The notes below the pieces were generated by a model that saw only the letters and a program-made list of their open reading frames with translations, searched no databases and had not been told where the DNA came from. Below, piece by piece: positions 43,255 to 51,659 of a stretch of DNA of 64,000 nucleotides. Source of the DNA: Tropicibacter oceani. Lineage in GTDB: Bacteria; Pseudomonadota; Alphaproteobacteria; Rhodobacterales; Rhodobacteraceae. The DNA lies in assembly GCF_029958925.1 (NCBI RefSeq), contig NZ_CP124616.1:1-64000 (forward strand), read 5' to 3'. The position numbers were made by a program, and so were the translations under genes. Positions within the stretch are counted from its first letter, which is position 1. Every line of letters begins with the position of its first letter.

Positions 43255-44031
43255 TCAGCTGGCCAGCTTGTTCTGGACCGCCGCGAAATAGGGGTTGTTC
43301 GCTTCGCTTCCCACCGGCATTTGCAATTCGGCCAGCTTGCACCCGGTCTGGATTAGACCTGTCTGGATGCCGGCAAAGATCGCAAGGGCAATGCTGTCCT
43401 GCGACACCCCTTCCCTGCCATAGATCACCGAACTGTACATGCACATCCTCAGCCCCTCGATCACCGGGGCATTCTGTGCCTCGGCCCATTGGTTGTGGGC
43501 ATGCAGCGCCTCGATCGCATGGGTGCCGACTAGGCTGACATCGGACAGAAAACTTGCGTCATCCGTGTACGCGCTGCCCAATGGCGGCGCGACATAGGCC
43601 ATGGCGCGGTTGTTCGGGTTCCCCTTGGGACACAGCGCATCGCCGAAGGCATCCAGAAAGGCCACGCCGGTATAGTCCGTGCGACCGGCCGCGACCGCGG
43701 CCAGGGCCAAAGCCACAGGTTTGTTGCAGATCGTCATACTGGCGCAGGGATCAGCGGACGAATAGGTCTGGGTGGCCGTCTGACCCACAGGGGTGGATTT
43801 TGCCAAAGCCTGGTGGTCGGTCTGATAGGCCGATGTATCCTGCCCGGACAAAGCCCGCTGGAACCCCGAGTTGATGCCGCCGCCCCCGACATAAAGGGCA
43901 CCCGAGTTGCCAGCATTCAGGGAAGCAATGACAAGACTGCCCTCGCCTGCTCCATAGTACAAATGTGGATAGGCCCCCGCCGCAACGGGTTGGAAAACGG
44001 CTTTAGTCGTAGTGTCTGGAATATGTGTCAT
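43255..44031 (-). CDS. Divergent macrodomain-like protein, 258 aa
   Basis: Not a routine match, but residues about 32-60 (SLVIASLNAGNSGALYVGGG, then GINSGFQRAL) resemble the ADP-ribose-binding loop of macrodomains (the VNAANS...GGGGVxxAI pattern). The later blocks RAMAYVAPPLG, VSLVGTHAIEALHAHNQW and RMCMYSSVIYGREGVSQDSIALAIFAGI resemble the macrodomain's central strand, helix and second phosphate loop. The middle carries extra Cys-containing loops. It would bind or cleave ADP-ribose adducts. The start at 44031 has GGGGG 5 bases upstream. It is separated from the peroxiredoxin gene by that gene's terminator. Confidence 0.5.
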   Translation of the reverse strand: MTHIPDTTTKAVFQPVAAGAYPHLYYGAGEGSLVIASLNAGNSGALYVGGGGINSGFQRALSGQDTSAYQTDHQALAKSTPVGQTATQTYSSADPCASMTICNKPVALALAAVAAGRTDYTGVAFLDAFGDALCPKGNPNNRAMAYVAPPLGSAYTDDASFLSDVSLVGTHAIEALHAHNQWAEAQNAPVIEGLRMCMYSSVIYGREGVSQDSIALAIFAGIQTGLIQTGCKLAELQMPVGSEANNPYFAAVQNKLAS

Positions 44032-44117
44032 GAAAACCCCCGGTTGAAATTCGTGCAACAATCACACCCAGGAATGAAAGACCTTGGGGAACGGTCTGTC
44101 AACTTTTGCGCACCCAA

Positions 44118-44151
44118 GGAAAAGCCCCCGGCCTGATAGGACCGGGGGCTT
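44118..44151 (-). terminator. Rho-independent terminator of the peroxiredoxin gene
   Basis: AAGCCCCCGG (44122-44131) pairs with CCGGGGGCTT (44142-44151), 10-base loop, followed on the minus strand by TTTTCC. It lies 23 bp after the peroxiredoxin stop. Confidence 0.85.
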
Positions 44152-44174
44152 CGTCAATCGTCCGGGCCGTTGGC

Positions 44175-44828
44175 TCAGGCCGGGTTCTTGGCGTACCGCA
44201 GGTAAGGCAGCTTGATGTCCAGCTCACCGTACTTGGCCTTGGCGGCGGCGTCGTCCAGACCCAGGCCAACGATCACGTCCTGGCCCACTTCCCAGTTCGC
44301 CGGGGTGGCCAGCGGCTGTTCATAGGTGCGCTGCAGGCCATCCAGCGCGCGCAGCACCTCGGCAAAGTTGCGGCCCACGGACATCGGATAGGTCATCATC
44401 AACTGCACCTTCTTGTTCGGCGCGATGATAAAGACGGAACGCACCGTGGCGCTGTCAGCCGGGGTGCGGCCGTCGGGCAGGTAGGCATCGGCGGGCAGCA
44501 TGTCCAGCGCCTTGGCGACGGTCAGGTCCTCGTCGGCGACGATCGGGAACCCTGCGGGCGCGCCGGCGGTCTTTTCGATGTCGGCCTTCCACTGCTTGTG
44601 CTCTTCGACACCATCGACGGAAATGCCCATGACCTTGGTGTTGCGCTTGGCCCATTCATCGGCCAGCTGCGCCACGGCGCCGAATTCGGTGGTGCAGACC
44701 GGGGTGAAATCCTTGGGGTGCGAAAAAAGGATCGCCCAGCTGTCGCCGATCCAGTCGTGCAGCGTGATGTCACCCATGTCGGTGGGAACGGTAAGATTGG
44801 GGATTTCTTGGTTGATGCGCAGAGCCAT
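44175..44828 (-). CDS. 1-Cys peroxiredoxin (Prx6 type), 217 aa
   Basis: Thiol peroxidase reducing hydroperoxides. The peroxidatic Cys lies in SHPKDFTPVCTTEFG; the long C-terminal domain (IIAPNKKVQLMMTYPMSVGRNF, then TPANWEVGQDVIVGLGL) is the mark of the Prx6/1-Cys group. No resolving Cys is visible. The start at 44828 has AAGGA 7 bases upstream. It is transcribed divergently from the aldehyde dehydrogenase gene over a 163-bp region. Confidence 0.95.
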   Translation of the reverse strand: MALRINQEIPNLTVPTDMGDITLHDWIGDSWAILFSHPKDFTPVCTTEFGAVAQLADEWAKRNTKVMGISVDGVEEHKQWKADIEKTAGAPAGFPIVADEDLTVAKALDMLPADAYLPDGRTPADSATVRSVFIIAPNKKVQLMMTYPMSVGRNFAEVLRALDGLQRTYEQPLATPANWEVGQDVIVGLGLDDAAAKAKYGELDIKLPYLRYAKNPA

Positions 44829-44949
44829 GGAAACGTCCTTCCTGTGTGTGTCGCTCGGTAAATTCATGCGACCTAGATATATTCCAAATCGACGATGTAA
44901 AGCCCTGCCTTGCGACTCTCGCGGCACAGTGACAGAGTGCCGCAAAAGA

Positions 44950-44965
44950 CCGACCAATCGGTCGG
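44950..44965. promoter_or_regulatory. TetR-type palindrome upstream of the aldehyde dehydrogenase gene
   Basis: Perfect inverted repeat CCGACC-AATC-GGTCGG, 26 bp before the dehydrogenase ATG. Spacing and content are typical of TetR-family operators, but no TetR gene lies nearby. Confidence 0.4.
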
Positions 44966-44991
44966 ACTTAGCCAGCCAGCAGGAGGCAAAC

Positions 44992-46428
44992 ATGATCGAG
45001 AATAAGCAGTTCTACATTAATGGCGCTTGGGTCAACCCGATTGCGGGCAAGGATCACAATGTGATCGACCCGTCCACGGAAGAACCCTGCGCGGTGATTT
45101 CCCTGGGCGGCGAAGCCGACACCAATGCCGCCGTGGCCGCCGCCAAGGCCGCCCTGCCCGGCTGGATCGCCACGCCCCCCGCCCAGCGCATCGAAGCGCT
45201 TGAACGCGTCTATCAGGCCTACAAGGCCCGCGCCGAGGATCTGGCCCAGGCGATGAGCGTCGAAATGGGCGCCCCGATCGAAATGTCACGCGCCAGCCAG
45301 GTCGGCGCAGGCCTCTATCACCTCAAGAACTTCATCACCGCCGCCAAGGAATTCCCCTGGGAGGCACCGCTGAGCGATCAGGACAGCGGCACCCGCATCA
45401 TCCACGAGGCGGTCGGTGTCTGCGCGCTGATCACGCCCTGGAACTGGCCGATGAACCAGATCACGCTCAAGGTTGGCGCGGCGCTGGTGGCGGGCAACAC
45501 GATGGTTCTGAAACCTTCCGAGGAATCGCCGCTGGATGCGGTGATCTTTGCCGAGATCATGGAGGCCGCCGATATTCCGCCGGGCGTCTTCAACCTCCTT
45601 AACGGTGACGGAGCGGGCGTCGGAGCACAGCTGTCTGCGCATCCCGACGTGGACATGGTCAGCTTTACCGGCTCGACCCGCGCCGGGCGCCTGATCTCGA
45701 TCGCGGCAGCCGATACGCTGAAACGCGTCCACCTGGAACTGGGCGGCAAGGGCGCAAACCTGGTCTTTGCCGATGCCGACGACAAGGCGGTCAAGCGCGG
45801 CGTGCTGCACATGATGAACAACACCGGTCAAAGCTGTAACGCCCCGTCGCGGATGATCGTCGAAGCCTCGCGCTATGATGCCGCCGTCGAAGAGGCCGCC
45901 GCCGTTGCCAAGTCGATCACCGTCGGCCCCGCCTCGGAAGAAGGCCGCCACATCGGCCCAGTGGTCAATGAAGTCCAGTGGAACAAGATCCAGGACCTGA
46001 TCCAGAAAGGCATCGACGAAGGCGCCCGCCTGGTCGCTGGCGGCCTTGGTCGCCCCGAGGGCCTGAACAAGGGGTTCTATGTGCGCCCCACGGTCTTTGC
46101 CGACGTGACCAACGACATGACCATCGCCCGCGAGGAAATCTTTGGCCCGGTCCTGTCGATCCTCAAGTTCGAGACAGAGGAAGAGGCCGTGCAGATCGCC
46201 AATGACACGCCCTACGGCCTGACCAACTATGTCCAAAGCACCGACGACGCGCGCCGCATGCGGCTGGCCCGTCAGCTGCGGTCGGGCATGGTGGAAATGA
46301 ATGGCCAGTCGCGCGGGGCCGGCGCGCCCTTTGGTGGCATGAAAGCCTCGGGCAATGGCCGCGAGGCGGGCAGCTGGGGGATCCACGACTTTGTCGAGGT
46401 CAAGGCCGTCTCAGGCTGGCCAGCCTGA
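44992..46428 (+). CDS. Aldehyde dehydrogenase family protein, 478 aa
   Basis: NAD(P)-dependent oxidation of an aldehyde to its acid. Motifs: ITPWNWPMNQITLKVGAALVAGNTMVLKPSE, FTGSTRAGRLI, catalytic Glu in LELGGKGANLVF, catalytic Cys in MNNTGQSCNAPSRM and EEIFGPVLSILKF. AGGAGG lies 5 bases before the start; a longer upstream frame is rejected. The substrate is not decided. A perfect palindrome just upstream may be its operator, and a complete intergenic inverted repeat follows the stop. Confidence 0.93.
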   Translation: MIENKQFYINGAWVNPIAGKDHNVIDPSTEEPCAVISLGGEADTNAAVAAAKAALPGWIATPPAQRIEALERVYQAYKARAEDLAQAMSVEMGAPIEMSRASQVGAGLYHLKNFITAAKEFPWEAPLSDQDSGTRIIHEAVGVCALITPWNWPMNQITLKVGAALVAGNTMVLKPSEESPLDAVIFAEIMEAADIPPGVFNLLNGDGAGVGAQLSAHPDVDMVSFTGSTRAGRLISIAAADTLKRVHLELGGKGANLVFADADDKAVKRGVLHMMNNTGQSCNAPSRMIVEASRYDAAVEEAAAVAKSITVGPASEEGRHIGPVVNEVQWNKIQDLIQKGIDEGARLVAGGLGRPEGLNKGFYVRPTVFADVTNDMTIAREEIFGPVLSILKFETEEEAVQIANDTPYGLTNYVQSTDDARRMRLARQLRSGMVEMNGQSRGAGAPFGGMKASGNGREAGSWGIHDFVEVKAVSGWPA

Positions 46429-46471
46429 TATCGACCGGCGCTGGGGGGCCAGCCCCCCGGCTCTGACGAGC

Positions 46472-46549
46472 CTCCCCCCGGGATATTTGGAGCACAAAGA
46501 AACATGGAACGGACCATTGCTTCTTTGTGCCGGAAATATCCCGGGGGAG
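46472..46549. repeat. Complete Roseobacter-type intergenic inverted repeat
   Basis: The left arm (46472-46501: CTCCCCCCGGGATATTTGG, then AGCACAAAGAA) and right arm (46521-46549: TTCTTTGTGC, then CGGAAATATCCCGGGGGAG) are near-perfect inverted copies around a 19-bp centre. G/C-rich outer flanks extend the symmetry. It lies between convergent genes and can fold into a long hairpin. Confidence 0.8.
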
Positions 46550-46588
46550 CCGCCTGCAAGGCGGTGGGGGCAGCGCCCCCTGAACGTT

Positions 46589-47236
46589 CTAGAACGGGGG
46601 CTTTGCCCGGAACTTCATGCCGCGCCCGTTTTCGGGGTGATTGACCCGCAATTCCTCGGCGTGCAGCATCATGCGCGGATAATCATTTGCGGTGTCCGGT
46701 GCATAGAGTTCATCGCCAAGGATGGGATGTCCAAGCGCCAGCATATGCACACGCAACTGGTGGCTGCGCCCGGTATGGGGAAACAGGCGCACGCGGGTTT
46801 CCGTATCTGACGACTTCAGCACTTTCCAGCCGGTCAGGGCCGGTTTCCCGGTGTCGTGGCAGACCATCTGGCGCGGGCGGTTCGGCCAGTCGACGATCAA
46901 CGGCAGGTCGATCTCGCCCTCTTGTGGCTCCAAAACACCGGCCAGACGCGCTACGTAGGTCTTCTTGACCTTGCGCGTTTCGAACTGCTGGCCAAGGTGC
47001 TTTTGCGCATGGGCCGTCAGCGCAAAGACCATCACCCCCGAGGTATCGCGGTCCAGCCGATGCACAAGGCGCACCGTCGGAAAGGCGCGTTCGAGGCGCG
47101 TCAGAAGGCAATCTTCCAGCCCTTCGCCCTTGCCCGGAACGGACAAGAGGCCTTCGGGTTTGTCGACGATCAGCAGATCGCTGTCTTCGTGCAGGACGGT
47201 TATTTCGCCCTGCGGTGGGGAATAGGCTGTGCTCAT
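46589..47236 (-). CDS. RluA-family pseudouridine synthase, 215 aa
   Basis: RNA pseudouridine synthase. The catalytic Asp lies in VRLVHRLDRDTSGVMVFAL. The N-terminal VLHEDSDLLIVDKPEGLLSVPGKG and C-terminal HTGRSHQLRVHMLALGHPILGDELY are both family motifs. There is no S4 domain, so this is the compact RluA/TruC-like form, with an rRNA or tRNA target not decided by sequence. Confidence 0.92.
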   Translation of the reverse strand: MSTAYSPPQGEITVLHEDSDLLIVDKPEGLLSVPGKGEGLEDCLLTRLERAFPTVRLVHRLDRDTSGVMVFALTAHAQKHLGQQFETRKVKKTYVARLAGVLEPQEGEIDLPLIVDWPNRPRQMVCHDTGKPALTGWKVLKSSDTETRVRLFPHTGRSHQLRVHMLALGHPILGDELYAPDTANDYPRMMLHAEELRVNHPENGRGMKFRAKPPF

Positions 47237-47294
47237 CCGCGCGGTTTGTCAGAAGCGCGCCCCGCCCGCAAGGGCAAGGGCGCGTTGCTGGCCG

Positions 47295-49742
47295 TCATGC
47301 GCGGACGCGTTCCGACGTCGGATCATACAGCGGTTTGAGCGAGGCCGTCGCCTGAACCCGCGTGCCCGCCACGTCGATCTCGTAGCGCGAGGCCAGCAGC
47401 TGCGCGGGGCTTTCGCCCTTGCAGGGCACATAGCCCAGCCCGACGGCGGCGCCGAGGTGGTGACCATAGCCGCCCGAGGTCAGGTGCCCGACGATCTGCC
47501 CGTCGCGCAGGATCGGTTCGTTGTGGTACAGCAGCGGTTCGGGGTCGTGCAGCAGGAACTGGACCATGCGGCGGTCAAGCCCCGCCTCGCGTTTGGCCAG
47601 AACAGCGTCGCGCCCGATGAATGCCGGTTTGTCGGTCTTGACCGCAAAGCCAAGCCCCGCCTCCAGCACGTGATCCTCGCAGGTGATGTCATGCCCAAAG
47701 TGGCGGAACGCCTTTTCGATGCGGCAACTGTCCATGGCATGCAGCCCGCAATATTTCAGCCCCATCCCCTCGCCTGCCTCGGCCAGGGTTTCAAAGACAT
47801 GCGCCGCCATGTCGGCGCTGGCGTAGATTTCCCAGCCCAGCTCGCCCACGTAGGACACGCGGTGCACGCGGGCCATGCCAAGGCCAAGCTCGATGTCCTG
47901 CGCCGTGCCAAAGGGGTTCGCCTCGTTCGAGAAGTCATTGGGCGACACCGCCATCAGCAGATCGCGCGCCTTGGGGCCCATGATCGCCAGCACGCCTTCG
48001 CCCGCGGTCACATCGGTGATGACGACGCCATGATCGCCGACATGGCGTTGCAGCCAGGCCTGATCCGCGACGCGGGTGGCGGCGGGTGTGACGACCAGAT
48101 AGGCGGTTTCCGACAGGCGGGTAACGGTCACGTCCGCCTCGATCCCGCCGCGCGAGTTCAGGAACTGGGTATAGACGATGCGGCCCGGCTCCACATCGAC
48201 CTGCGCGCCGCAGACGTGGTTGAGAAAGGCACAGGCATCGCGGCCCTCGACACGCAGTTTGCCAAAGGACGACATGTCGTACAGCCCGACGTTTTCGCGG
48301 ATCGCCTTATGTTCGGCGGCGCGGTTGTCGAACCAATTGCTGCGGCCCCAGGTGTATTCGTAGTCGCGCGCCTGGCCCGGGGCGGCGAACCAGTTTGCCC
48401 GCTCCCACCCGGCCAGCTCGCCAAAGACCGCACCCTTTTCGGCCAGAAGCGCGTGGAAGGGCGAGCGGCGCACCCCGCGCGCCGTGGCCTTTTGCCGATA
48501 GGGGAAGTGATCGGCGTAGAGCAGCCCCAGCGTTTCGCTGACGCGTTCCTGCAGATAGCGGCGGTTGCTTTGGAACGGTTGGGCGCGGGCGATATCGACA
48601 TCGCCCAGATCAAAGGGTTTCTGACCATCCTCCATCCATTGGGCCAGCGCCATGCCCGCGCCGCCCGCCGATTGGATCCCGATCGAGTTGAACCCGGCGG
48701 CAACCCAGACGTTTTGCATCTGCGGCGCCTGACCAAGGTAATAGGCGTTGTCGGGCGTGAAGCTTTCCGGCCCGTTGAAGAAGGTGTGGATGCCCGCCTG
48801 CTCCAGCATAGGCATGCGGTTGACCGCTGCCTCCAAAATCGGTTCGAAGTGGTCGAAGTCCTCGGGCAGCTGGTCGAATTCGAAATCCTCGGGGATGCCC
48901 TTCATCGCCCAGGGTTTTGACTTGGGTTCGAACGCGCCCAGCATGATCTTGCCAGCGTCTTCCTTGTAATAGGCGCATTCATCCGGCACCCGCAGCACCG
49001 GCAGAGATTGCAGGCCGGGGATCGGCTCTGAGACGATGTAGAAGTGTTCACAGGCGTGCAGCGGCACCGGCGCGCCCAGCATGGCGCCCAGATCGCGGCC
49101 CCACATCCCGGCGCAGTTCACCACATGATCGCAGGTGATGGTGCCCGCATCCCCGGCCTCGGTGACATAATCGACCGAGGTGACGCGCCCGCCGGATTTG
49201 GCGGCACGGGTGGCCTTGACCCCTTCCAGAACGACCGCCCCGCGGTTGCGCGCGCCCTTGGCCAGGGCCAGCGCGATATTGCCCGGATCGCCCTGCCCGT
49301 CCTTGGGCAGGTAGACCCCGCCCACGACCCCATCGGGGTTGAGGTGGGGATATTTGGCGATGATTTCATCCGGGGTGATCTCGGTGATCTCGACGCCAAA
49401 GGCGCGGGCCATGGCGGCCTGACGGCGCAGCTCTTCGTGGCGTTCGTCGGTCAGCGCGACGGTGATCGAACCCACCCGGCGAAAGCCGGTGGCAAGGCCG
49501 GTTTCCTCTTCGAGTTGGCCGTACAGTTCCTGGCTGTATTTCGCCAGCTTGGTCATGTTCGCCGTGGCGCGCAGCTGGGCGATCAGCCCGGCCGCATGCC
49601 ATGTGGTGCCCGAGGTCAGGCGCTTGCGTTCCAGCAGGACTACATCCGTCCAGCCCAGTTTGGTCAGGTGATAGGCCAACGAAGCACCGACGACTCCGCC
49701 GCCGATGATCAGGGCGCGGGCGTGTTTGGGAACCTGTGTCAT
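47295..49742 (-). CDS. FAD-dependent oxidoreductase with GcvT domain (dimethylglycine/sarcosine dehydrogenase type), 815 aa
   Basis: Two-domain demethylase. The N-terminal DAO domain has ALIIGGGVVGASLAYHLTKLGW and SGTTWHAAGLIAQLRATANM, whose His is the covalent-flavin position in dimethylglycine dehydrogenase. The FAO-type linker (MPMLEQAGIHTFFNGPESFTPDN) precedes a C-terminal GcvT/aminomethyltransferase domain that passes the removed methyl group to tetrahydrofolate. It lies 23 bp after the homocysteine methyltransferase gene, so the pair probably serves breakdown of a methylated amine or betaine-derived compound. Confidence 0.9.
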   Translation of the reverse strand: MTQVPKHARALIIGGGVVGASLAYHLTKLGWTDVVLLERKRLTSGTTWHAAGLIAQLRATANMTKLAKYSQELYGQLEEETGLATGFRRVGSITVALTDERHEELRRQAAMARAFGVEITEITPDEIIAKYPHLNPDGVVGGVYLPKDGQGDPGNIALALAKGARNRGAVVLEGVKATRAAKSGGRVTSVDYVTEAGDAGTITCDHVVNCAGMWGRDLGAMLGAPVPLHACEHFYIVSEPIPGLQSLPVLRVPDECAYYKEDAGKIMLGAFEPKSKPWAMKGIPEDFEFDQLPEDFDHFEPILEAAVNRMPMLEQAGIHTFFNGPESFTPDNAYYLGQAPQMQNVWVAAGFNSIGIQSAGGAGMALAQWMEDGQKPFDLGDVDIARAQPFQSNRRYLQERVSETLGLLYADHFPYRQKATARGVRRSPFHALLAEKGAVFGELAGWERANWFAAPGQARDYEYTWGRSNWFDNRAAEHKAIRENVGLYDMSSFGKLRVEGRDACAFLNHVCGAQVDVEPGRIVYTQFLNSRGGIEADVTVTRLSETAYLVVTPAATRVADQAWLQRHVGDHGVVITDVTAGEGVLAIMGPKARDLLMAVSPNDFSNEANPFGTAQDIELGLGMARVHRVSYVGELGWEIYASADMAAHVFETLAEAGEGMGLKYCGLHAMDSCRIEKAFRHFGHDITCEDHVLEAGLGFAVKTDKPAFIGRDAVLAKREAGLDRRMVQFLLHDPEPLLYHNEPILRDGQIVGHLTSGGYGHHLGAAVGLGYVPCKGESPAQLLASRYEIDVAGTRVQATASLKPLYDPTSERVRA

Positions 49743-49765
49743 TGGGGCGTCTCCTTTGAAAGGGG

Positions 49766-50665
49766 TCAGACGATGGTGTGACCGGCCGCGCGCAGGCGGC
49801 GGGCAAGTTCGGCGATATGGGCGGGGCCGGTTTCACAGCAGCCGCCGACGATGGTGGCCCCCATGTCGATCCAGGCCAGCGCGTGTTCGGCATAGGCCTG
49901 CGGGCCCAGATCCTGACGCGCCGACAGGGCATCGACGGTGGGCGCATCCTTGAGGAAATCGCTGGTGATCATTGTGAAGGCATTGGCATAGGCGCCAAAA
50001 GGCAGATCCCCGGTGGCAAAGATTTCCAGCGCGGCGGGCATCGCCTCGGGGGCGGAACAGTTGGCCAAAAGCGCGGCGGCGCCCTCGGCCGCGATGGGCA
50101 GAATGTCGGCCACCGCCTCGCCCGAGCGCAGGCGCGTGCCGTCGGTATCGTCCAGCGTGATCGACAGCCAGACCGGTTTGCCATGCCCCAGAACCGCCAT
50201 CAGGGCGGCGCGGGCATGGTCCAGCGAGGCGACGGTTTCGATGATGAACAGATCGACATGTGGCGCCTGAAGGCTGGCGATTTCGGCGTAAAGCGGCATC
50301 GCCTCTTGCACCGGGGGGTGAATGTCGGGGCGATAGCTGGCGCGCAGCGGCCCGATCGACCCGGCAATGCGCCCCGAGCCATGTTCGTCGCGCGCGGCGC
50401 GCGCCTCTTGCAGGGCCAGAAGCTGTAGCTGTTCAAAGCGGTCTTCCAACCCGACACGTTCCAGCCGGTCGCGCAGGATGGCGTAGGTGTTCGTGGTGGC
50501 GATGGTCGCGCCCGCCGCGAAATAATCCGCGTGGACCTGCGCCACGAGGCCGGGGTGGTCCATCATGACCTGGGTGGACCAAAGAGGCGTGGGCGCATCG
50601 CCCGACCGTTTGATCAGTTCCTGCCCCATGCCGCCATCCAGCAGCGTGATATCCGGTTTTGTCAT
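49766..50665 (-). CDS. Homocysteine S-methyltransferase family protein, 299 aa
   Basis: Zinc methyltransferase of the betaine-homocysteine/S-methylmethionine type. TLLDGGMGQELIKR opens the barrel. The zinc cysteines are in LLANCSAPEAM and in IVGGCCETGPAHIAEL. It transfers a methyl group (from betaine, dimethylsulphonio compounds or S-methylmethionine) to homocysteine. The start at 50665 has AAGGA 6 bases upstream and lies one base after the GFA gene stop. The downstream FAD-GcvT demethylase suggests sequential removal of methyl groups. Confidence 0.9.
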   Translation of the reverse strand: MTKPDITLLDGGMGQELIKRSGDAPTPLWSTQVMMDHPGLVAQVHADYFAAGATIATTNTYAILRDRLERVGLEDRFEQLQLLALQEARAARDEHGSGRIAGSIGPLRASYRPDIHPPVQEAMPLYAEIASLQAPHVDLFIIETVASLDHARAALMAVLGHGKPVWLSITLDDTDGTRLRSGEAVADILPIAAEGAAALLANCSAPEAMPAALEIFATGDLPFGAYANAFTMITSDFLKDAPTVDALSARQDLGPQAYAEHALAWIDMGATIVGGCCETGPAHIAELARRLRAAGHTIV

Positions 50666-50666
50666 C

Positions 50667-51035
50667 TCAGGTCCTTTGCGGAAGGCCATCGGCGATGGCG
50701 TAGTAATCGCCCTTGTCGGCGGTAAAGATGTGTTTGGTCAGGCTAAGCCCTGTCGGCCCGTCGATGGCGCCAAGGGCAAAGCTGATGGTGTCCTCGTCAT
50801 GGGCGCGCCAGAACAGGAAAGACCCGCAAGACGGGCAGACGCCGCGCTCGGCCTTGTTTGACAGATGCACCCAGCGCACCTGCCCTTCGATGCTGACGCG
50901 GTCCTGCGGCAGGTAGGCCGAAGACCAGGCAAAGCCCGACATCTTGCGGCACTGGCCGCAATGGCAGACCGACGCGCCCTCGGGTGTACCCGAGGTCGTA
51001 AAGCGGATGGATCCGCAGGCGCAGCTTCCGTTCAT
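50667..51035 (-). CDS. GFA family protein, 122 aa
   Basis: Glutathione-dependent formaldehyde-activating fold: SCACGSIRF, CHCGQCRKMSGFAWSS and GVCPSCGSFLFWRA supply the two zinc sites. AAGGA lies 8 bases before the start at 51035. Whether it truly acts on S-hydroxymethylglutathione is doubtful for the family, but its place beside a demethylase that can release formaldehyde fits. It is tightly packed between LysE and the homocysteine methyltransferase. Confidence 0.9.
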   Translation of the reverse strand: MNGSCACGSIRFTTSGTPEGASVCHCGQCRKMSGFAWSSAYLPQDRVSIEGQVRWVHLSNKAERGVCPSCGSFLFWRAHDEDTISFALGAIDGPTGLSLTKHIFTADKGDYYAIADGLPQRT

Positions 51036-51658
51036 GAAAATGTTCCTTCTGGAAGGGCCGTGGCGGCCAGCGCCAGACCGTAAACAATGAAACACCCCGC
51101 CAAAACGCGGCGGATGGTGGTATTGGCGACGGCCGACAGCGCCGCGCGCCCCAGAAAGGCACCAAGGGCGGTATAGGTGACATAGCTGGCGGCGGTCAGG
51201 GTCAGCGCAGTGGGCACGATCACCCACATCTGCTGGGCGATCGGCACATCCGTCTGCACGAATTGCGAAAAGGCCGCCAGGTAGCCCGCGACGGATTTGG
51301 GGTTGATCGTCGCGATCATGAAGGCGCGCGAATAGATGTGATGCGAGGGTGCCGGGTCCTCTTGCACCACCATCGTTGCCCGCCGCCAGTTGCGGATGCC
51401 CAGCCAGATCAGCACCAGCGCCCCGACGATCTTGGCCAGCAGGAACCCGGTGGGCGAGGTGACGATCAGCGCCGTGATCCCCACCGCCGACAGGGTCAGG
51501 AACAACAGCGCCTGGGTCAGGATGCCCAGCACGCCCCACAGCGACCGGAGCAGGCCAAAGCTCATGCCGTTCTGGATGCAATTGACCGCGTTCGGCCCCG
51601 GCGAGGTGACGAACAACACCCAGAAGCTGGCAAAGACGATCCAGGCCTCGACGCTCAT
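51032..51658 (-). CDS. LysE/RhtB family amino acid exporter, 208 aa
   Basis: Six-helix exporter: FASFWVLFVTSPGPNAVNCIQNGMSFG at the N-terminus, the GIRNWRRA loop and INPKSVAGYLAAFSQF in the middle. It exports amino acids or derivatives. It overlaps the GFA start by ATGA (51032-51035) and begins one base after the XRE-cupin stop. The frame extends upstream to 51727, but that part overlaps the regulator and is rejected. Confidence 0.9.
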   Translation of the reverse strand: MSVEAWIVFASFWVLFVTSPGPNAVNCIQNGMSFGLLRSLWGVLGILTQALLFLTLSAVGITALIVTSPTGFLLAKIVGALVLIWLGIRNWRRATMVVQEDPAPSHHIYSRAFMIATINPKSVAGYLAAFSQFVQTDVPIAQQMWVIVPTALTLTAASYVTYTALGAFLGRAALSAVANTTIRRVLAGCFIVYGLALAATALPEGTFS

Positions 51659-51659
51659 G

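Noticed and set aside
43255-44031. Functional link between the macrodomain-like protein and the TIR island
   Set aside because: Both could involve ADP-ribose chemistry, but they are about 38 kb apart with core genes between, so there is no contextual support.
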